Shown: positions 1 through 7,021, counted from the first letter of the stretch. The stretch: 8,526 bases of DNA from an uncultured Methanobrevibacter sp. (GCA_902783085.1 CACZPT010000082.1:1-8526); one strand, 5' to 3'. A program made the numbers and translations. Notes: generated from the letters alone by a model not told the origin.

Positions 1-1
1 A

Positions 2-262
2 GTATACAGAGCATTATGGCAAGAACCTTTAAGAGAAGATTTAGACCAAGCTATTGACAATATGCAACAAAGAGTTAGTGGTGAAGTAGTAATGAAACTC
101 TTTAAAGGCTCAATTCAACCATTAGTTAGAAAATCACCTTTCAGCTTACACAGTATCGAACAAATCACATTTGAAGATAAGGATACTGACCAAAGGGAAG
201 TTGAAGGTATGATTAAATACCATGGTTTACAAGCTGCAAATTACCAAAAATTAAACAGATAG
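2..262 (+). CDS. argG: Argininosuccinate synthase, C-terminal end (partial gene)
   Basis: Only the last 86 codons are in the window; the reading frame is already open at base 2 (VYRALWQEPLREDL...) and ends at a TAG. Argininosuccinate synthase joins citrulline and aspartate with ATP in arginine biosynthesis, in the cytoplasm. The visible part matches the C-terminal helix and oligomerisation tail of the family: a WQEPLREDLDQAI stretch, then GEVVMKLFKGSI, the RKSPFSLHS motif typical of ArgG, and a short acidic segment leading to the closing EGMIKYHGLQ helix. The ATP pyrophosphatase core and its catalytic residues lie upstream of the window and cannot be judged. An internal ATG at 62 is not the real start because homology continues upstream of it. 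The stop codon lies inside a hairpin that may contribute to termination. Confidence 0.9.
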   Translation, partial: VYRALWQEPLREDLDQAIDNMQQRVSGEVVMKLFKGSIQPLVRKSPFSLHSIEQITFEDKDTDQREVEGMIKYHGLQAANYQKLNR

Positions 263-293
263 CTTAAATAGCTATCCCTTTACTATTTTTTAG
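258..293 (+). terminator. Hairpin plus T-rich tract after argG
   Basis: GATAGCT (258-264) and AGCTATC (270-276) form a perfect 7-bp stem with a 5-base loop, overlapping the argG stop codon. It is followed by the T-rich run CCTTTACTATTTTTT. Archaeal termination depends mainly on the T tract, so the role of the hairpin is inferred. Confidence 0.5.
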
Positions 294-295
294 CA

Positions 296-304
296 TTTAT
301 ATAA
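296..304 (+). promoter_or_regulatory. Probable TATA box of the sir2 gene
   Basis: TTTATATAA matches the archaeal TATA consensus. Its centre is about 26 bases before the ATG at 326, so transcription would be expected to begin at or next to the start codon. No Shine-Dalgarno sequence precedes that ATG, which fits a leaderless mRNA. Confidence 0.5.
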
Positions 305-325
305 TTAAAAGTAAATAAACTTACA

Positions 326-1048
326 ATGACAAAAATTAACCAATTACAAAAAATAATTGACTCTTCAGACAATATTGTATTTTTTGGAGGCGCCGGAGTA
401 TCAACCGAAAGTAATATACCTGACTTTAGAAGTGAATCTGGACTATTTAAAACTTTAGAAGAATATGGTGAAACTCCAGAAGTATTGGTATCACATACTT
501 ACTATTTAGAACATACAGAAGAATTTTTTAATTATTATAAGAAAAATCTTATCTTTCCAGATGCAAAACCTAATCCTGCCCATTTTAAACTAGCTGAACT
601 TGAAAGAAGAGGAAAAATAAAAGCCATTATTACTCAAAATATTGATGGACTTCATCAGAAAGCAGGAAGTGAAAATGTTTTAGAGCTTCACGGAAGTATA
701 CATAGAAATTACTGTCAAATATGTGGAAAATCATATGATTTAGATTATATTTTATCTGAAGATGGAATTCCAAGATGCGAATGTGGCGGAATTATTAAAC
801 CTGATGTTGTTTTATACGAAGAGCCATTAAATAATGGAATTTTAAATTTTTCAAATGATTATATTCGAAATGCAGATACACTGATTATTGGAGGCACTTC
901 ACTTGTTGTTTATCCTGCTGCAGGTTTAATTAACTATTTTAATGGTGATAATCTTGTTTTAATTAACAAAAGTGAAACACCATATGATAATGTAGCTAGT
1001 TTAGTTATTAATGATGCTATTGGTGAAACCTTATCTAAAATCAGATAA
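326..1048 (+). CDS. sir2: Sir2-family NAD-dependent protein deacylase (sirtuin)
   Basis: This 240-residue cytosolic enzyme is predicted to remove acyl groups from lysine side chains, using NAD and releasing nicotinamide and O-acyl-ADP-ribose. The whole sirtuin signature is visible: Rossmann NAD-binding GAGVSTESNIPDFRS (22-36), TQNIDGLH (103-110), catalytic His122 in ELHGS, a zinc ribbon with Cys130, Cys133, Cys151 and Cys153 (C-x2-C ... C-x-C), KPDVVLYEE (158-166), and the GGTSLVVYPA loop (189-198). The length is normal for a bacterial or archaeal single-domain sirtuin, so the gene looks intact. The PDVVLYEE wording resembles Firmicutes-type sirtuins, which hints at past transfer, but this is from memory of the family. 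Acyl preference cannot be read from the sequence. The start is chosen for the TATA spacing and lack of a better ATG. The last 18 bases overlap the tail of sfsA on the other strand. Confidence 0.93.
   Translation: MTKINQLQKIIDSSDNIVFFGGAGVSTESNIPDFRSESGLFKTLEEYGETPEVLVSHTYYLEHTEEFFNYYKKNLIFPDAKPNPAHFKLAELERRGKIKAIITQNIDGLHQKAGSENVLELHGSIHRNYCQICGKSYDLDYILSEDGIPRCECGGIIKPDVVLYEEPLNNGILNFSNDYIRNADTLIIGGTSLVVYPAAGLINYFNGDNLVLINKSETPYDNVASLVINDAIGETLSKIR
1031..1048. repeat. Inverted repeat covering both stop codons of sir2 and sfsA
   Basis: TTATCT (1031-1036) and AGATAA (1043-1048) are perfect reverse complements around the 6-base spacer AAAATC. On each strand the right-hand arm reads AGA TAA, so both genes end with Arg-stop in the same palindrome. 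Neither side has a strong T tract immediately afterwards, so a terminator role is uncertain. Confidence 0.5.
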
Positions 1049-1753
1049 ATCAAATTTTAAAGACTCTTGAATTAATTTAATGCCATTAAGTTGATTATCG
1101 CACCTATAAACTAATATTTCAACCCCATTTTCATAAGCTTCATTTAATGTTTTTGAAAACAGAGGGTCATTTTCCCAATTAGGCCTAAAATACTTACCTA
1201 AAGGATGTTGGATTAAAAAAAATACAACACAACGATTACCTTCTTTTTTAAGTTTGATTAATTCTTTTAAGTGTTTTGATCCTCTTTGTGTTGGGGCATC
1301 GGGAAATCTTGCTTCATTGTCAATGATTAAAGTAACGCCCTTAACTTCAACATAACATGGATTAACTAAAAAGTTCATCCCACAACAATCATCTTCTTGA
1401 TTAGCTAAATATATATCTATTCTTGAGTTATCAACTGTTTTTTCTCTTTGATGATAAGAATAACCAGAAAGTTCCTTAATTTCACCATTAATGATTGAAT
1501 CATATACAATACTATTAGCTTCTTGAGAATAAAGTGATACCAACACTCCACGGTTTTCAACAAAATGCAGACTGAACTTTGTTTTTCTATTTGGATTATT
1601 AGATGGTTTAAGCCAAACAACTGCATTTTCAACTAACAGTTCTTTACAACGTCCAGTATTTGGCACATGAGCTATTTCCAAACTATTTTCAACTTCAACT
1701 TCAGCAATGAATCTATTAGGCCTATTTTTGAAAATACCTTTAACATAATCCAT
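1031..1753 (-). CDS. sfsA: SfsA family protein (OB fold plus PD-(D/E)XK-like nuclease domain)
   Basis: This 240-residue protein is close in length to E. coli SfsA (sugar fermentation stimulation protein). The family has an N-terminal OB-like nucleic-acid-binding domain and a C-terminal restriction-endonuclease-like fold; its cellular role is unsettled. Visible signatures are HVPNTGRCKELL (29-40), SRID with Asp113 (110-113), YVEVKGVTL (134-142) holding the Glu136/Lys138 pair of the PD-(D/E)XK motif, and FPDAPTQRGSKHLKEL (150-165). All expected nuclease residues are present, so activity is plausible but inferred. The segment between Asp113 and Glu136 is a little long (NQEDDCCGMN region). The ATG lies inside the 3' end of nnr, a 14-bp overlap in another frame, preceded by GTGATT (1758-1763), a partial match to the local GGTGAT ribosome site, so translation is probably coupled to nnr. 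The 3' end overlaps sir2 by 18 bp, tail to tail. Confidence 0.9.
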   Translation of the reverse strand: MDYVKGIFKNRPNRFIAEVEVENSLEIAHVPNTGRCKELLVENAVVWLKPSNNPNRKTKFSLHFVENRGVLVSLYSQEANSIVYDSIINGEIKELSGYSYHQREKTVDNSRIDIYLANQEDDCCGMNFLVNPCYVEVKGVTLIIDNEARFPDAPTQRGSKHLKELIKLKKEGNRCVVFFLIQHPLGKYFRPNWENDPLFSKTLNEAYENGVEILVYRCDNQLNGIKLIQESLKFDLSDFR

Positions 1754-3275
1754 CTTTAATCACATTTCCAATATATGAAACTAAATCACTAGCTGAAAAA
1801 CCAACACCTGATTTTTCAAAAGCCATATCTCCTGCAAGACCATTAATAAAAACACCCAAACAAGCACTATCAAATGGACTTAGACCCTGTGATAAAAGAG
1901 CCGTAATTATACCTGCTAATGCATCACCAGTTCCACCAACAGTCATACCTGCATTGCCAGTTTTATTAATTCTAAATTTATTTCCAGACAATATTAAATC
2001 ATTTTGGCCTTTAATGACAACTGTCCCTTTAATATTTCTAGTGATTTTTTGAAAAGAAGTGATGTTTTCATCAACTTTTGTGAAATCATAACTATCTAAA
2101 TCAAGTTTTAAATTATCAACTTTAAAAAATGATTTAAACTCAGCCAAATGCGGAGTTAATATAATATTTTCCTTATTTTTAATTAATGATAAATCAACTT
2201 GTTTTAAACTATCTGCATCCAAAACTAAAGGTTTTTTAATTTTCGTTACTAATATATTAAACAATTTTGATGTTTCATCACTTATTACAGAACCCGGACC
2301 CAGCAATACAGCATCAACCTTATCTGTTAATTCAAGAATTTCGTCAAGATGATTTAAAGATAAATATTCGCCTTCAAGAGGTTTTACAATTAAATCTGGA
2401 GATGCGGACTTGATTGGAATAGAAGCAACTTCGGGTGTTGCAATATAAACTAAATCAACCCCCGCACCTAAAGCAGCCATTCCTGAAATAGCTGGTGCTC
2501 CATGATAATCAACACTTCCACCTATGATTAAAATAGAACCGTTATTTCCTTTATGAGAAGACACATTCCTTTGTTTAAATCTTAAAAAATCCCCATAATT
2601 AACAAAATATTCGGCTTCTAGAGGAATACCAATATCAGCAGTTACAAGCCCCCCAACAAGTTCTTCATCAGCATTTCTTACACCAGTTTTGATTTTATGA
2701 AAACTAATAGTATAATCCGGTATTACTGCAATATCGTCAATATTACCAGTTAATGGATCCATTCCTGAAGGTACATCAACACTGATTTTAAGGCCGCTGG
2801 ATTCATTGATTATTTCAATTGCCCGTTTAATATTTGTTTGAAGATTTCCTTTAATTCCAGTTCCTAAAATTCCATCAACAATAATAAAATCATCATCAGC
2901 TGAAGATATTTCGCAATTATTGATTGCATCTATTGAATTTAAATTGTGGATTTTGAGCCTTGATAATCTAGGTTTCATATTTTTTAAGATTTCATAATTT
3001 GTTTTAGCTTCAGGAGAGTGGATATTCTCTTTTAACATATAAATATCAACATCATAACCCCTATTTAGCAAATAACGTGCTGCAACAAATACATCACCAC
3101 CATTTCCACCAGAGCCAGTAAACATTACAATTTTAACGGGTTTGGCAAATGTAAAAACTGCAATTTTAGCTACTTCATCACCAAGAGATTTACCGGCAGA
3201 TTCCATTAAGCATAATCTTGATAAACCCAAATATTCACAATTTGCATCACTGACCATCATATCTATTGGATCCAT
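1740..3275 (-). CDS. nnr: Bifunctional NAD(P)H-hydrate epimerase / ADP-dependent NAD(P)H-hydrate dehydratase
   Basis: This 511-residue cytosolic repair enzyme restores NADH and NADPH that have been hydrated by heat or by side reactions. The N-terminal YjeF-type epimerase domain (about 1-215) interconverts R and S hydrates: GSGGNGGDVFVAAR (54-67), Asp134 in VDGILGTG, and SVDVPSGMD (165-173). The C-terminal ribokinase-like dehydratase domain (about 235-505) removes water using ADP: GGS (252-254), GPG (326-328), DADSL (353-357), TPH (374-376), KG (422-423) and NAGMTVGGTGD (441-451) with the catalytic Asp451. The length fits the fused two-domain form, so it looks complete. The ATG is preceded by a strong GGTGATT ribosome site at 3278-3284. 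It is the first gene of a two-gene unit with sfsA, which it overlaps by 14 bp. The epimerase loop reads GSGGNGGD rather than the commoner GxGNNGGDG, a modest variation. Confidence 0.95.
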   Translation of the reverse strand: MDPIDMMVSDANCEYLGLSRLCLMESAGKSLGDEVAKIAVFTFAKPVKIVMFTGSGGNGGDVFVAARYLLNRGYDVDIYMLKENIHSPEAKTNYEILKNMKPRLSRLKIHNLNSIDAINNCEISSADDDFIIVDGILGTGIKGNLQTNIKRAIEIINESSGLKISVDVPSGMDPLTGNIDDIAVIPDYTISFHKIKTGVRNADEELVGGLVTADIGIPLEAEYFVNYGDFLRFKQRNVSSHKGNNGSILIIGGSVDYHGAPAISGMAALGAGVDLVYIATPEVASIPIKSASPDLIVKPLEGEYLSLNHLDEILELTDKVDAVLLGPGSVISDETSKLFNILVTKIKKPLVLDADSLKQVDLSLIKNKENIILTPHLAEFKSFFKVDNLKLDLDSYDFTKVDENITSFQKITRNIKGTVVIKGQNDLILSGNKFRINKTGNAGMTVGGTGDALAGIITALLSQGLSPFDSACLGVFINGLAGDMAFEKSGVGFSASDLVSYIGNVIKDGLC

Positions 3276-3277
3276 TT

Positions 3278-3284
3278 AATCACC
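3278..3284 (-). promoter_or_regulatory. Ribosome-binding site of nnr
   Basis: GGTGATT lies two bases before the nnr ATG and matches the anti-Shine-Dalgarno end of archaeal 16S rRNA (...AUCACCUCC). It fixes the start at 3275. Confidence 0.7.
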
Positions 3285-3307
3285 ATAAATTAATTTTAAT
3301 ATATTCC

Positions 3308-3318
3308 CATAAATATAC
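3308..3318 (-). promoter_or_regulatory. Candidate TATA box of nnr-sfsA
   Basis: GTATATTTATG on the minus strand is centred about 38 bases before the nnr ATG. Initiation some 25 bases downstream would leave a short leader that still contains the GGTGATT site. A second AT-rich element at 3298-3305 is closer than expected. The rest of the 3276-3472 spacer holds the ftr terminator and AT-rich DNA without a convincing gene. Confidence 0.4.
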
Positions 3319-3438
3319 ATTCACATTTAATTTCAGGTCCCAATAAAAAAAAACATTTGAAAAATTAATAAACAATTTAGAAAAATATGTAACAATAATT
3401 GGTACAAATTTAGATAATACAAAAATAGCTGAATTAAC

Positions 3439-3475
3439 AAAAAAAAAGAAAGGAATAGAGAATATTAATTCTCTA
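3439..3475 (-). terminator. Hairpin and oligo-T terminator of ftr
   Basis: TAGAGAAT and ATTCTCTA (3456-3463 and 3468-3475) form a perfect 8-bp stem with a 4-base loop that starts with the ftr stop codon. On the minus strand it is followed by TTCCTTTC and then nine T residues (3439-3447). It is the strongest terminator in the window and isolates ftr from nnr-sfsA. Confidence 0.75.
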
Positions 3476-4363
3476 GAATAATTCTTGTAATTGGATTTTG
3501 TAAGCTCCTAAGTTTCCGCCAAAGTTACCTGCATCAATTTCAAGTACTCCGTCAACACCACAAGCAGCTTCAATACCTGCTTTCATAGCAGCTTTTACTG
3601 ATGCTTCATCAACACCATCGATAACAATTTCGAATACACCATCAGCATCGTCTCTGATGTTTGAGTCAACTTTATCTTTTAAAGTTACACACATTTTTTC
3701 ATTGGTTGATGCATTTAAGAATTTTGAGTATTTGTTAGATCCAACTTTAGAACCGGAAGCAACCATACCACCAGGGAATGGAGTGATTACACCTTCAACT
3801 TCAGATATTGCTGCAACAGCTGCTTGAGCAGCTTCTACACCAGTCATTTGATCTTTAGCTAAAATAAAGAAGTTTCCTCCAGCTACCCCATCTTTGTAAC
3901 CAAAGTCAGATTCTACTAAAAAGTCACCAGACATGATTGGGATGGAAAACATGTTTCTACCATCGATTTCGCATTTTTCTTCAAATCCATCACCGAAGAA
4001 TTTTAATTTAGCTCCAGTGTTTAAAGTATCTTCAGATTCAAGTGCATTGAATGCAGCTGCAGTTGGTGCAGTTAAAATACACATACCAATTCTTTCCATT
4101 AATTCATGATCAAGTGCTTTTTTACCACCTTGACAAATCATGATGATATAACCTGGTCTTCCATCAGGAGTGTTTTCTGCAGGTACAAAACAGTCAATAC
4201 CTGCTTCTGCAGGACATCCAATAACAGAAGTTCCGTAACCAGTAGCTTCAGTAGCTGCGATTTTTGCTAATTCTTCAGTTGCTGCAGTAACTAAAATTCT
4301 AGTTACTTTAATTCCGAAACCTTCTGCATAATTATCTTTAATATCTACACCGTTAATTTCCAT
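3473..4363 (-). CDS. ftr: Formylmethanofuran:tetrahydromethanopterin formyltransferase
   Basis: Ftr moves the formyl group from formylmethanofuran to tetrahydromethanopterin, the second step of CO2 reduction to methane; it is a soluble cytoplasmic oligomer. The sequence matches archaeal Ftr along its full length: MEINGVDI at the N terminus, ATEATGYGTSVI (37-48) and CPAEAGID (50-57), TPDGRPG (65-71), ERIGMCILTAPT (90-101), GGNFFI (162-167) and FPGGMVASGSK (196-206). The product is 296 residues, the usual family length. I place the start at the ATG at 4363 rather than at an upstream TTG (4387), because MEING is the conserved N terminus and GGTGA lies five bases before this ATG. The gene appears to be monocistronic, with its own TATA box and a strong terminator. 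Its regular, acidic, Ala- and Gly-rich composition suits an abundant catabolic enzyme. It is the best marker that the host is a hydrogenotrophic or CO2-reducing methanogen. Confidence 0.97.
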   Translation of the reverse strand: MEINGVDIKDNYAEGFGIKVTRILVTAATEELAKIAATEATGYGTSVIGCPAEAGIDCFVPAENTPDGRPGYIIMICQGGKKALDHELMERIGMCILTAPTAAAFNALESEDTLNTGAKLKFFGDGFEEKCEIDGRNMFSIPIMSGDFLVESDFGYKDGVAGGNFFILAKDQMTGVEAAQAAVAAISEVEGVITPFPGGMVASGSKVGSNKYSKFLNASTNEKMCVTLKDKVDSNIRDDADGVFEIVIDGVDEASVKAAMKAGIEAACGVDGVLEIDAGNFGGNLGAYKIQLQELF

Positions 4364-4367
4364 AATT

Positions 4368-4372
4368 TCACC
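4368..4372 (-). promoter_or_regulatory. Ribosome-binding site that decides the ftr start
   Basis: GGTGA followed by AATT and ATG supports initiation at 4363 over the in-frame TTG eight codons upstream, which would place the conserved MEING end inside the protein. Confidence 0.75.
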
Positions 4373-4403
4373 AATTATATAATACAAAAAATTAATTTTT
4401 TGC

Positions 4404-4412
4404 TATAATAAA
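4404..4412 (-). promoter_or_regulatory. Probable TATA box of ftr
   Basis: TTTATTATA on the minus strand is centred about 45 bases before the ftr ATG. Initiation about 25 bases downstream would give a leader of roughly 20 bases that includes the GGTGA site. Just upstream, the TTTTA-rich repeat at 4420-4437 could terminate the preceding flippase-like gene. Confidence 0.5.
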
Positions 4413-4441
4413 TTATCTATAATAAAATAAAATAAAGTTTT

Positions 4442-5506
4442 CTATTTATCATCTGATTCGTTTTTACTTTCTTCAGGAATTTCTTTTGAATTTGAACCAA
4501 ATGATATATTATCCAATGCTGAAGACCCATAATGCGGTAAAATTACCATACCCAATATTGTAGGCATCCAAAATGAGATTAAACGTTCAATAACTGTAGC
4601 TGCTGCAGAAATAGATGTTGATATACCAGCTACTGCATAAAATACTATCATTATACTATCAACAGCGCCAAGTCCTCCAGGAAGAAGAGGAATCATACCG
4701 ACAAGTGAAGCCATAATAAACACCTCACCAATGATAATTGGACTGATATTAGCACCAAATGCTAAAAAAACAATATAAACTCTAAATATTTCAAAAAACC
4801 ATATGACAAACGATAAAGGAAGAGCATATAATAACATTTTTTTATTTAAAATAAGATTTTTCATTGTAGATTGAAATCCTCTAATAACATTATGAATCTT
4901 ATTTTCTAGCTCTTCAGAATTCTTTTTGTAAAATCTTCTAACAAGACCAATAATCCAATTTTCAACCCTTTTACCGAAATCCAGATTGACAGACATATAA
5001 ATAATTAAAATAAGAATTGCAACAATAACAATTACTGAAATAATCATTACGACAATAAGCCATAAATCAAAATTAAAATAAAAACTCACACCAATAATAG
5101 TTATGACTGCTAAAAATACAAAAGGAAAAGTATCCAAAGCCCTATCAGCAACAACAGCTGCAAAAGTTTCTTCCATAGGATAATTTTTTTCTTTAGATAA
5201 AATATAAGCTCTAACAGGCTCTCCACCACCACGACCTGATGGAGTAATATTATTAATTGCTAAACCAACCAGTGTCATGGGAAATAATTTGAATATACTG
5301 GCATTGATATCAGCAATATTATTAATTATTTTCCACCTTAGAGCATATAAATAAAATACAAATAATTCAATGGCAACAGTAAATAATAGTAAACCTGAAT
5401 TAGCCATTTGTAATGCATCAATTACAGAATCTATTCCTATAAAATAAAGCATTGCAAATAATATTAGAATACTGATAAGTAGAAATATCAAAGACTTCTT
5501 ATCCAT
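4442..5506 (-). CDS. Flippase-like integral membrane protein (lysylphosphatidylglycerol synthase transmembrane / UPF0104 family)
   Basis: This is a 354-residue polytopic membrane protein of the family that includes the membrane part of bacterial MprF and stand-alone archaeal homologues. Hydrophobic helices are visible near residues 5-24, 37-56, 124-144, 148-173, 224-250, 256-275, 282-300 and 311-324. Family hallmarks are NNITPSGRGGGEPVRAY (85-101), PLLPGGLGAVDS (273-284) and ERLISFW (307-313). A polar, acidic tail of about 25 residues (SKEIPEESKNESDDK) ends the protein. No catalytic synthase domain is attached, so it is not itself a lysyl-transferase; lipid or glycolipid translocation is the usual suggestion for the family, and its substrate here is unknown. 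The ATG has a GGTGA site at 5511-5515. The gene is divergent from trkH and lies upstream of ftr, which has a separate promoter. Confidence 0.85.
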   Translation of the reverse strand: MDKKSLIFLLISILILFAMLYFIGIDSVIDALQMANSGLLLFTVAIELFVFYLYALRWKIINNIADINASIFKLFPMTLVGLAINNITPSGRGGGEPVRAYILSKEKNYPMEETFAAVVADRALDTFPFVFLAVITIIGVSFYFNFDLWLIVVMIISVIVIVAILILIIYMSVNLDFGKRVENWIIGLVRRFYKKNSEELENKIHNVIRGFQSTMKNLILNKKMLLYALPLSFVIWFFEIFRVYIVFLAFGANISPIIIGEVFIMASLVGMIPLLPGGLGAVDSIMIVFYAVAGISTSISAAATVIERLISFWMPTILGMVILPHYGSSALDNISFGSNSKEIPEESKNESDDK

Positions 5507-5545
5507 GATTTCACCGGATTCATTGTTATTATTTTATTACTTAAA

Positions 5546-5556
5546 AATATATATAT
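5546..5556. promoter_or_regulatory. Symmetric TATA element between the flippase-like gene and trkH
   Basis: AATATATATAT is almost palindromic and is the only strong TATA-like element in the 74-bp divergent spacer. It is centred about 30 bases before the trkH ATG, which would give a near-leaderless transcript. On the other strand it is centred about 45 bases before the flippase ATG, giving a leader of about 20 bases with the GGTGA site. It may serve both genes. Confidence 0.5.
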
Positions 5557-5580
5557 CTATTTATCCAAAGTTATTACACA

Positions 5581-7011
5581 ATGAGATATATAAATAAAAC
5601 AGATTTATTAGTTATTGCTAGAAACCTCGGTATGCTTATGATTGGGGTCGGCGTATTATGTTTAATTCCAATAGCTTTTGACTTAATATATCTCGAATTT
5701 AATATTGTAGGATTCATCATCCCCGGTTTGATATCAATTGGAATTGGACTAATTCTCAAACAATGTTTAAATAAATATTCAAATAATAAAATAAAATTAA
5801 AGCATGGGATGATTATCTCTTCTCTAGCTTGGTTATGGGCCAGCATAATCTGTGGACTAGCATTGTATTTTATAACTGGATTAAATATTATTGACAGTAT
5901 ATTTGAAAGTATGTCCGCCTTAACCGGAAGCGGAGTTACAATGTATCATAATGTTGAAATTCTACCCCACAGCATTCTATTTTTTAGATCATTTCAACAA
6001 TGGGTTGGTGGACTTGGAGTTGTTGTTATGATAATCGGGATTTTAACAAGACCCGGAACTACATCTGCAAAATTATATCAATCTGAAGCCCGTGAAGAAC
6101 GTATTAAACCAAGTATTAAAGCTACACTCAAACAAACCATCAAAATTTATTTAATTTATACTGCTGCAGGAATGATTTTATATTTGCTTGCCGGAATGCC
6201 AATTTTTGATTCTGTGTGTAATACTTTCAGTATCATATCCACCGGTGGAATGAGTATTAAAAATGCAAATATCGGATTTTACCACAACAATGTAATTTAC
6301 TTTATTACAATAGTATTAATGATACTGGGAGCTACAAGCTTTTTAGTACATTACAAAGTTATTAAAACCCGTGGAAAATCTTTAATTCATGACTTGCAGT
6401 TTAAAGTAATGATTAGTTTAATAGCTATTTCTACAATAATTTTATATTGCATGACAAATATTGTTCCAATGGAACTATTGTTTACCATTGTATCAGCAAT
6501 TACAACAACCGGCGCAAGTGTTCAAGGACCTGCCGTGATGATGACTTGGCCATCATTCATTATGATAATACTAATGATATTCATGATAATTGGTGGAAGT
6601 AGTGGTTCAACAGTAGGTGCAATCAAATTATTCCGTATTATAACCTTTTTTAAAGGAATATATAAACATTTAAGAGAAATATTATCCCCAGAAGGCAGAG
6701 TTGTTCCATTACAAATTTCAGGTCAAAAAATCTCTGAAAAAGTAGTTGCCCAGACAGGAACCTACATAACCCTTTATATCATATTCATCTTATTCACATG
6801 GACATTGTTCTGTTTTTATGGTCATGACCCATTCAAAAGTCTGTTTGATACAATATCAATACAAGGAAATGTTGGTTTAGACCTTGGCCAAATTACAACC
6901 TGTGAACTACCTATAAAAATCGTCGGTATTTTCAATATGTGGGCTGGAAGATTAGAAATATATCCAGTACTGATTACATTAAGGTCTGTTTTTGAAGTTT
7001 TCAAAAGATAA
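5581..7011 (+). CDS. trkH: TrkH-type potassium uptake channel subunit
   Basis: This 476-residue integral membrane protein is the pore-forming subunit of a Trk/Ktr potassium importer; the family is usually 450-500 residues. Four M-P-M repeats are visible through their filter segments: SALTGSGVT (112-120), ISTGGMS (219-225), ITTTGAS (307-313) and QGNVGLDLG (428-436). After the last loop the typical NMWAGRLEIYPVL (452-464) ends the core. The conserved filter glycines are Gly116 or Gly118, Gly222 or Gly223, Gly311 and Gly432. The GGSSGSTVG stretch around 6591-6617 is the flexible segment in the third repeat thought to gate the pore. The start ATG has no ribosome site but lies about 30 bases from a TATA element, suggesting a leaderless message. 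It is followed after 47 bases by trkA, its regulatory partner, so the two likely form one K+ uptake system in the cytoplasmic membrane. Confidence 0.94.
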   Translation: MRYINKTDLLVIARNLGMLMIGVGVLCLIPIAFDLIYLEFNIVGFIIPGLISIGIGLILKQCLNKYSNNKIKLKHGMIISSLAWLWASIICGLALYFITGLNIIDSIFESMSALTGSGVTMYHNVEILPHSILFFRSFQQWVGGLGVVVMIIGILTRPGTTSAKLYQSEAREERIKPSIKATLKQTIKIYLIYTAAGMILYLLAGMPIFDSVCNTFSIISTGGMSIKNANIGFYHNNVIYFITIVLMILGATSFLVHYKVIKTRGKSLIHDLQFKVMISLIAISTIILYCMTNIVPMELLFTIVSAITTTGASVQGPAVMMTWPSFIMIILMIFMIIGGSSGSTVGAIKLFRIITFFKGIYKHLREILSPEGRVVPLQISGQKISEKVVAQTGTYITLYIIFILFTWTLFCFYGHDPFKSLFDTISIQGNVGLDLGQITTCELPIKIVGIFNMWAGRLEIYPVLITLRSVFEVFKR

Positions 7012-7013
7012 AA

Positions 7014-7021
7014 TTTATAAT
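7014..7021 (+). promoter_or_regulatory. Possible internal TATA box before trkA
   Basis: TTTATAAT just after the trkH stop is centred about 42 bases before the trkA ATG, the spacing seen for the leadered genes here. It could add transcription of trkA, but AT-rich spacers give such matches easily. Confidence 0.25.

Noticed and set aside
62..262. Stand-alone 66-residue protein starting at the ATG at 62
   Set aside because: The frame is open back to base 2 and the upstream residues continue the ArgG match, so this is the tail of a larger gene.
1417..1632. Small minus-strand frame inside sfsA
   Set aside because: It is an alternative frame of a well-supported gene, with low-complexity residues and no motif or ribosome site.
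4364..4387. Extension of Ftr by eight residues from an upstream TTG
   Set aside because: The conserved N terminus MEING begins at the ATG at 4363, which has a GGTGA site in front; the extra residues overlap the expected transcription start.
5574..5846. Minus-strand frame opposite the start of trkH
   Set aside because: It is antisense to a conserved membrane gene; its hydrophobic stretches mirror trkH codons.
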